Source of the DNA: Gadus chalcogrammus
Lineage: Eukaryota; Chordata; Actinopteri; Gadiformes; Gadidae
Assembly: GCF_026213295.1 (NCBI RefSeq)
Contig: NC_079420.1
Coordinates: 13,527,561 to 13,591,560 of the forward strand
DNA length: 64,000 nt
Direction of reading: 5' to 3'
The notes beneath the pieces were generated by a model. It saw nothing but the letters and a program-made list of their open reading frames with translations. It had not been told where the DNA came from and made no database searches. This document shows positions 57,945 to 64,000 of this stretch, piece after piece. The first letter of the stretch is position 1, and every line of letters starts with the position of its first letter. The translations under genes were made by a program, and so were the position numbers.

Positions 57945-60900
57945 GTGTGTACATAATGGACATGGCCACAGGATACCTGCTGCTCAACACGGGCTTGTTG
58001 ATACAAAGTCATTGTGATTCAACCTGCATCTTCTTTCCTTTTGTCTTTGTTCAATTTGAAACAAGATGAAATACTTTTCTCTGCCACATTTTGAATTGAT
58101 AGTATAGTATGGTATCATACATGTCCACGATAACACCATGTCAAAAATAACGTCCCTTGTAGCATAACATATGCTGGTCGTTAATGCCTTTTGTTGTTGT
58201 CCTTTCAGGGGAAGGTGATTAAGAAAGGCCCACTGGTCTCCCTTGGAGATGAGGACTTTGTCCTGAAGGCCATTGTTGAAGGTACTGCATTGATGCTAAC
58301 AATGGCTGTCCGTTCACTCTGTACAGCTACACTCTTAAGATAAAGGTAACAATTAGGTCTTACCTTTTATTGTTTTTGTCATCAAAGTTGTTTTTGAGTA
58401 CGTCTGGGCACCTAAACATGGTGTTTACAATCAATGCATAGTAGCTAAGAGAGGGTTTTAGAGGAAATAGGTAAATTGCCTTAAATCAGAACACAGGTTC
58501 TTCGTCGCCATCTGGTAGCTGTATGGTTCAATACCGATTGTTTGACATGGTGTCAAACAATCGCCCTGACCTTTCAATAGAGAGATCAGGTTAAAAAAAA
58601 TCTTCAATTTATGTTGGGTTATAGCTTTATTTACTCTAATCCACTAGTATCCACAAAAAATATTTCACTTGCACGACAATCTCACAGGTGTTATCATTCT
58701 TTTGGTACCAAGATCACCTCCAAGTGTTGGGATATATTTTAAAATTGCAAAAAAAAGAAAGTACGGTAAACAGGAGTTCTCATTCAGCAGCTCATCATCA
58801 TTTATTCTTCAGAGTAAAAGCCTCTTGATAACTTTGTCTCTCAGATGAAGAGTCGGTTCGAAGCTCGTCATCAAGAAACGGGTCCATCAACGTGATCTTG
58901 TTTGGAGGGCTGGCCAAGGACTTCTCTGATGCTGTCAGTCTTGGGGTAGGATATCCACTCTCTGCTTTCCTAAATGTCTATGAAAGATTTCTTCTCCAGT
59001 TCAGATCAGGAAATGATGCATCTTACTACATAGTTCATTTGGAGTGGTGTACACATAGGTTATTTAATCTCTTTGGAATGGCTGTTAATTCGGTGCTCTG
59101 TCAGGCTTTTTAATTCATTAATGCATTTGATATAGAACCATTTTGCTGGTCGTGAAAGTAAGATGCTGTATGAACCATGACCAATGCATTTGTTTTGCAT
59201 CTAAATGTTACCGTTACCGGGAACACAATTAGCTCGGCTGTCACCGCTGCAATTCCCTGCAGGTTTTATGCAGATCCAATAACAGTAACTATTTGGTGCA
59301 CGAACGAAATTAAGATTCTTCGTCGTGTGGGTTAATTAACTTGACCCACAACTTATAGTATTCAAAACATTTCAGGAGGATTTTTCATTTATTTAATTAA
59401 ATTAATCTAAATGAATTTAAAGAAAATAGATTGTCTATTCATAAGTGCATTATGTGTCAGCCAGTTTGCTGAACAGAACTTGAGACGAAGGAAAATACTA
59501 AAGGCTGAATATATTATTAAACGTCATGTGTTTTCATTTTGTTAGAGTATGGAAGGACGACCAACTGCATTCATGTAAAAATATTTTTTTGTCCCACTAT
59601 ATCAACATCATATTGTCTTCTTCAAAAATGGCCTTATTACTGATATCTATTTAGCGTGACTATCTCTGTACTCTCAAAGAAAGCCGTCAGTAGACTCTTG
59701 GTGCTGTCAGCTAATCGCCAAGTAGCCATCTTAACGGCACAAACTGGAGTCGCCCACACCACAAACAAAGTGGTGCTCGATGTATGAGAGCTACTGCTGT
59801 AGCCACATCATTCCCTCCCACGCCTCCTAATTCTGGAAGTCAACAGTCTGGGCTGCATTCCCTTTGACACAAATTACATTCTCCTCCGAAAGGATCACAC
59901 AGATAGCACATTGTACAATAACAATCTCCTTCACTCCTTCATTAATCTATAAAACAGCAGGTTGTATAGATTAATCCCTGATACTGTTGGGTGAGTCTGC
60001 AACTCCAGGCATGTCTAGAGAATCAGGCCCATTAGGTTCATCATTTACCAGAGTTGTCCTTTCACACATGTAGCACACAACAGGAGATTGTCCGTGCCAG
60101 ACGTGTTCTCACATACTGGTAATACCCTTTTTGTTTTAGGCATTGTTTTGTTAACGGCACATCCAAGATGGGGGATGTTACTACAGATTAATCCGTAATC
60201 CTTGTTTTTGCATTTATCAATACATGTATTTGGCTGCTTCTGTAATACATGTTTTAAGCCAGTGTTCTGAAAGGGACCTTATCAACGGACGCTGTGATTT
60301 CTTATTTTTTGTTGTATTGACCGCCACCACCCACCATACCGGAGAACGTACAGCAAGATAAATTCGTTGTGCGGTCTCCGAGCTAAGTCCGGCTCTATTC
60401 AGACATTGTCTCAATATCATATTGCAAAGACTTTCTGCTAGGGAGCCGGCAGGGATAAATCGATGTCTGGGCCAACTGAATCGGCCATTTGCGTTCTCAT
60501 TTACAGCTCCTCCGGGTCTGGTCTTCATAAGTTCAGGGTTGCAGTGCATGTGTGAAGGGCGTTGGAGACATAAGGATAGCACGCGTCCCATTTCATCAGG
60601 AAATAAGCATGCTGATCTTCTTCTATGAATCAAATTTGTTGACAATAGAGGAAACAATTTTGAGTGTCTGATGGGCTAGTATATATTTCACTTTACTGCA
60701 TTCTGCAGGATGTATGGTTGGTTTTACCGTTTGACTTAAAATAAAGAGCAATCATCTTCAAAATAAAAATAATCCTCACTCCGGCAAAGCATCCAAGACC
60801 TGTTCTGCAGACAGCGCTGAATTGAGCGGTATGTACAGAGCAAACTGTACTGGTCAGCAGCATCCCTGACATATCTAAGGAGACATTTTCCTTGTTGACC

Positions 60901-63792
60901 ACAGTCTCCGGCCTAATACGGCCAAGGAGAAGATATGCAATCACAATGTAAAGCTTATGCGTAAACTGGATTTATAATTCATTAGTCTACTCTAGACTAT
61001 GTTGGTTGTATTACTATAGTTTTGGTATTAATGTGTGATGATGGTGTGGCAAAGGGGATCATTTGGTCTGGTAATGGCAAGTCTGGTAATGGCTCTAGGG
61101 TTGGAACACACAGCTGATCCCTCTATTTCTGATTCTTCTCTGCAACTACTCTGCAAAACGGCAGATCTTGTAAAGCTCTCCTCGTGGAGGTCCAATTCTG
61201 TTCTAAATAGAAGAACTGGAGCAGGGATTTGCTATCACACAGAGCTCTAGATAATTCTGTGTCTCTGTATAATGTGATTACTTTGACTATCTGCCCTCCT
61301 TCTGAGGCAGTGTGCGCTGGCACTGGCAGGCTGCTGTGTATCGGGCTGATTCAGGGCCAGGCTCATGACACACTCCCCACAAAAGAAGCGCACAGTTGAT
61401 TCCGCTGTCTTTATCAGGGCTGGTTTATTACAGTGTCTTGGTTAACAACTCCTAGGGTGCAACATCTGCTACCTCAATCTGTCATCTCTCCGGGATAGCC
61501 TGTCTTTATCTCCCTGCAACCCTCCTTGATCTCTCTATTGTATAATTACACCGCTTGCTGCTCAGCTGACCGACAGACTGGATGGCTGGTTAGTTGGCTA
61601 AATGGCCTGTTGACTTGGAGGTTACCTTGCTAGCCGGCTGGTTGATTGGCAGGCTTGTTTCCTGTGATGTTCCAGGAGGTGGTGGTGATGACTGGCTTCA
61701 CCGTCGGCAAGTCTCCCACGGCTCACAAGGACCAGCTCCACCCCTGCAACCTCCTGCTCTCTGGGGACGACGCCTGCCTCTACGTAAGTGATGGCCCTCC
61801 CACTGGAACACTCAACATGGGAAGAGTGTAGCGACGAGGCGTTGGCGGTCGCCATAGGGCACTACATGTTCAGCATCAAATCGAACGTGCCATACGGTTA
61901 ACCCCTGGCAGTGCAGGTTGAAGAACACAAGTGTTATTTAAATTGCTTGGCGTTGCTACGTCCATCACTAACAATAGTAACAAAGATGTGTTATCCCAGT
62001 ATGTGTTTCTATTTAATGCAATTGTGTTTCCATTAAAGGTGACGTATTAAACCACCAGGTGTGAGTGTGATTAGCCGTTCACACTCACACCTGGTGGTAT
62101 AATAAGTCACCTTTTAAAGCATAGTACACTTTAACCTTAACCCTGTTCAACACGGGACTAATTGTACGGAGGACTAATTGTACTCCGTCTCCCGCTTCTC
62201 CAGGTGCTGCGCCCCCTACCTCCCAGTGTCAGCCCATCTCCCACAGCGCCCAAGAGGAGCTCCGCCTCTGAGGTCAGTCTGTCCCCGTGATTGGCTAGAG
62301 ATCTCCCCCTCCCCGACACACACACACACACGCACACGCACGCACACGCACACACGGGAGGTGTGTGGGGTGGGGTCTATTCATGAGTTTTGTCCCATGT
62401 TTGGCATCCTTTATTTGTTTGTGCTTTAAGCAATGGCAACTGGTCATCCTCTTATTTGAATGGAACAGTTAGCAGCTAACGGGAACAGACACACTCTTTG
62501 TAGCATCTGCTAAAGGAGGCCAGTTATATGCTGAGTATGCGCGTTCCTCTTTAGTTTAATCCTGCTGTGCACATATATACACACACACACGCACACAGGC
62601 GATGTGTGATGCTATTAGTCTGCTGTAGATGACAGGCCAGATGGGAAAGTTGGAACAGAATATCCATGAAACACTGTTTCATAATACATCAAATTTGTGT
62701 TAAACTTAACTATTTTTGCCTAGTGCTGTAATAAAGGAACTGGGATCATCCCCCTACAACCTCAATCTTCTGACTGCTAACCAGTCTAACCATAGTTTTC
62801 TACTGGTGGGCGCTGGGAGCTACCCAGTCAAACTATTATTTTACTGATGGAATCTGTGAGCTGCCCAGTACAACTCGTCTTTTCCTGATAGAAACTGGAA
62901 GCTACACAGTACAGTCTTTGACTGATGGAATCAAACTGGGAGGGTATATTTTCCCTTTCCGAGCAAGGCACAAGTTTATCTCAAAGACTTCCTTAATCTT
63001 TGAGAGCTTAGGGTTAGGGAGTGCTGTAATGTCAGATTGTCATTGTGAAACAGATCTAACATGTTTTCCGCAGCATACAGACGTGTTCCACTACAGTGGA
63101 TCAGTCAGAAGCAGGGCTTTATCCATTGTTAACATGATTTAGGTCTCCAAGCCTGCCAAGGTTTCCAAGTACACGTATGTTCCACTGGACGATCTGAAAC
63201 CAGGAGCCGTGGTCAACGTGTATGGGGTGGTGGTGTTCTTCAAGCAGCCCTACAAGACCAGAGGAACAGGTGAGTCAGCCCGGGAACAGAGGCTTTCTCA
63301 GGAACAGCGTACCTGGAACAGCCTGCAGGTGGAACATAACATCATAATATATTCATCAAATCTTAAAGGATACCCTTTTTCTTTTTTCTAATCGATTTGA
63401 CGTTTGTTTTAGTCTACCTCTCTAAATGTATCTCTTGTTATTCAGCTGTTTGTAACTGTAATTTTAAGCAACTTTCTCATTCTTGTTTTTTCTATGGTAC
63501 TTCACTGCAGAGTCACTTTATGAATATTGTTTGAGTGACGGGTGTGACTAGTGACTAGGTGCGGGTATTCCCAGTCGTCTACCTGTACCATGTCTTACCT
63601 GTGTGTCCCACCTGTGTCATCATCGACTTCCGGTGTAACGATCCACTCCCCCATGTCCCAGACTACTGCTCCTCCCTGAAGATCACAGACCAGTCAAACC
63701 AGAAGGTTGTGTGCACGATCTTCTGCGAGAAGCTAGAGGACCATCCAAAGATCTTCCAACTTGGTGACATCATCCGCATGCATCGGGTGAAG
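57837..63792 (+). CDS. pot1: Protection of telomeres 1 (Pot1), N-terminal seven coding exons, with N-terminal extension
   Basis: Shelterin subunit that binds single-stranded TTAGGG DNA through OB-folds and partners TPP1 at chromosome ends. Exons 57837-57944, 58209-58281, 58845-58945, 61676-61783, 62204-62272, 63143-63269 and 63662-63792 join to 717 nt (239 codons) with consistent phases. From about residue 162 the product aligns with human POT1 OB1: [20 protein letters not shown], then [18 protein letters not shown] and [12 protein letters not shown]. The positions of human Phe31, Lys33, Tyr36, Asp42 and Phe62, known for DNA contact or as tumour-mutated, are kept. Residues 1-153 have no counterpart in human POT1 and contain an OB-like block. 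The OB1 exon has no in-frame ATG, so translation must begin upstream. The rest of OB1, OB2 and the TPP1-binding C-terminus lie beyond the window. Confidence 0.92.
58209..58281 (+). CDS. pot1: pot1 coding exon 2 (start of extra OB-like block)
   Basis: 73-bp exon between TGTCCTTTCAG and GTACTG, phase 0 in and phase 1 out. It encodes [18 protein letters not shown] and LKAIVE. The alternating pattern of GKVIKKG..V followed by FVLKAIVE is what the first two strands of an OB-fold look like. It is absent from human POT1. Confidence 0.78.
58845..58945 (+). CDS. pot1: pot1 coding exon 3 (extra OB-like block)
   Basis: 101-bp exon between TTGTCTCTCAG and GTAGGA. It completes an Asp codon and ends on a codon boundary. 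It encodes [13 protein letters not shown], a flexible polar loop, then [20 protein letters not shown], which resembles OB strand 3 plus the helix (compare LTCLLFSG...... in human POT1 OB1). Confidence 0.8.
58946..61675 (+). other. pot1 intron 3 (2.7 kb)
   Basis: AT-rich, with no exon or transposon boundary recognised. A degenerate GGCTGGTTAGTTGGCT-like repeat lies at 61579-61650, just before the exon 4 acceptor. Confidence 0.8.
61676..61783 (+). CDS. pot1: pot1 coding exon 4 (end of extra OB-like block)
   Basis: 108-bp exon (36 codons, phase 0 both ends) between GTGATGTTCCAG and GTAAGT. It encodes [36 protein letters not shown]. Together with the previous exon it gives the pattern [12 protein letters not shown]...LLLSGDDA, like OB strand 4 and strand 5 (compare NGDIVRFHRLKI in human OB1). 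The preceding intron is 2.7 kb. Confidence 0.82.
62033..62117. mobile_element. Minimal palindromic relative of the 12289-12566 MITE
   Basis: 85-bp near-perfect palindrome: TAAAGGTGACGTATTAAACC, ACCAGGTGTGAGTGTGATTA, a short GCCG centre, then the reverse complement ending AGTCACCTTTTA. It is essentially two terminal repeats joined head to head, with almost no interior. It lies in the 420-bp pot1 intron between coding exons 4 and 5. Confidence 0.75.
62204..62272 (+). CDS. pot1: pot1 coding exon 5 (Ser/Pro-rich linker)
   Basis: 69-bp symmetric exon between CCGCTTCTCCAG and GTCAGT. It encodes [16 protein letters not shown] and KRSSASE, a proline/serine-rich, basic stretch that reads as a disordered linker between the extra OB-like block and canonical OB1. 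At 23 codons with phase 0 ends it could be skipped without frameshift. Confidence 0.8.
62273..63142 (+). other. pot1 intron 5 (870 bp)
   Basis: Contains short CA-type tracts near 62317-62356 and a diffuse repeat of ACTGATGGAATC/AGCTACCCAGTCA words at 62805-62935. No exon recognised. Confidence 0.8.
63143..63269 (+). CDS. pot1: pot1 coding exon 6 (start of canonical OB1)
   Basis: 127-bp exon, phase 0 in and phase 1 out. It encodes [18 protein letters not shown], then [19 protein letters not shown] and KTRGT. This aligns with human POT1 from its initiator (human begins [20 protein letters not shown]). The acceptor AACATGATTTAG is pyrimidine-poor and may be weak. No ATG lies in frame in this exon. 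Donor CAG|GTGAGT. Confidence 0.95.
63662..63792 (+). CDS. pot1: pot1 coding exon 7 (OB1 core)
   Basis: 131-bp exon after CCATGTCCCAG, completing an Asp codon and ending AAG|GTACTG. It encodes [36 protein letters not shown] and IIRMHRVK. It matches human POT1 DYCSVV.IVDQ....C.LF and GDIVRFHRLK; the base-stacking Phe62 equivalent is kept, while the SG after it is replaced by CE. The next exon is outside the window. Confidence 0.95.
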
Positions 63793-63825
63793 GTACTGCT
63801 TAATCATTTATAATTCTTCTTAGGT

Positions 63826-63985
63826 TCCTAAGTGACTTACATTGCATTTATTTTGGATGCATTTAATGAATGACCAGGTACGGGTTAGGCCCCTTGCGCA
63901 AGGATGCCTACAAGCTGCATACATTGGGGGTTTAACTCGGTACCATTCTAGCTGAGAGTGGTACATGCTAAGCTATCCTCCTCCT
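63826..63985 (-). mobile_element. Possible degenerate SINE near the right edge
   Basis: It contains AAGTGACTTACATTGCATTT, similar to the inverted body of common fish SINEs (GCGACTTACA). On the minus strand it has tRNA-like words ATAGCTTAGCATG and GAGTTAAACCCCC. Lies in the pot1 intron after coding exon 7. Confidence 0.35.
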
Positions 63986-64000
63986 GTTACTCCTTGTTCC

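Overview
The window is vertebrate nuclear DNA, almost certainly from a teleost fish. It holds split genes with GT/AG introns, DNA transposons and tRNA-type SINEs typical of fish, and a very high density of long pure dinucleotide arrays: more than a dozen GT/CA or CT/GA tracts, most of 75-180 bp. That microsatellite load resembles codfishes (Gadiformes), but the species call is inference. No bacterial, viral or CRISPR features were seen.

Two genes are supported, both on the + strand. (1) 11968-28247: the last five coding exons of a group III metabotropic glutamate receptor, best matched to grm8. They cover the end of the ligand-binding lobe, the cysteine-rich domain, all seven transmembrane helices and the intracellular tail. 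Exon sizes are 198, 140, 936, 247 and 50 bp. The earlier exons lie upstream of the window, so bases 1-11967 are read as part of a large grm8 intron. (2) 57837-63792: the first seven coding exons of pot1 (protection of telomeres 1), running off the right edge. A plausible non-coding first exon and NRF1-type promoter lies at about 49429-49616. In human, GRM8 and POT1 are also neighbours in the same relative orientation, so the pair is a conserved synteny block.

Layout: 1-12 kb, grm8 intron with hairpins, microsatellites and TAAT-rich stretches. 12-28 kb, grm8 exons, with transposons pressed closely around the 140-bp exon and microsatellites directly against a splice donor. 28-49 kb, intergenic repeats, including a small hAT element and a larger hAT element that carries a 748-bp foldback element inside it. 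49-58 kb, putative pot1 promoter, long 5' intron and another hAT element with perfect 8-bp target duplications just upstream of the pot1 start. 58-64 kb, pot1 exons.

The most notable observations are: (a) pot1 encodes about 150 residues upstream of the point where human POT1 begins, and about 100 of them read like an additional OB-fold; (b) the splice donor of the grm8 TM7/tail exon, with about 25 bp of exon before it, is duplicated 204 bp downstream across a CACG/CA array that stays in frame; (c) the grm8 transmembrane core carries unusual substitutions (Tyr to Asn in TM3, Leu to Pro in TM2); (d) a transposon ends 23 bp before a grm8 splice acceptor. Family identifications rest on recalled protein sequences, without database searches.
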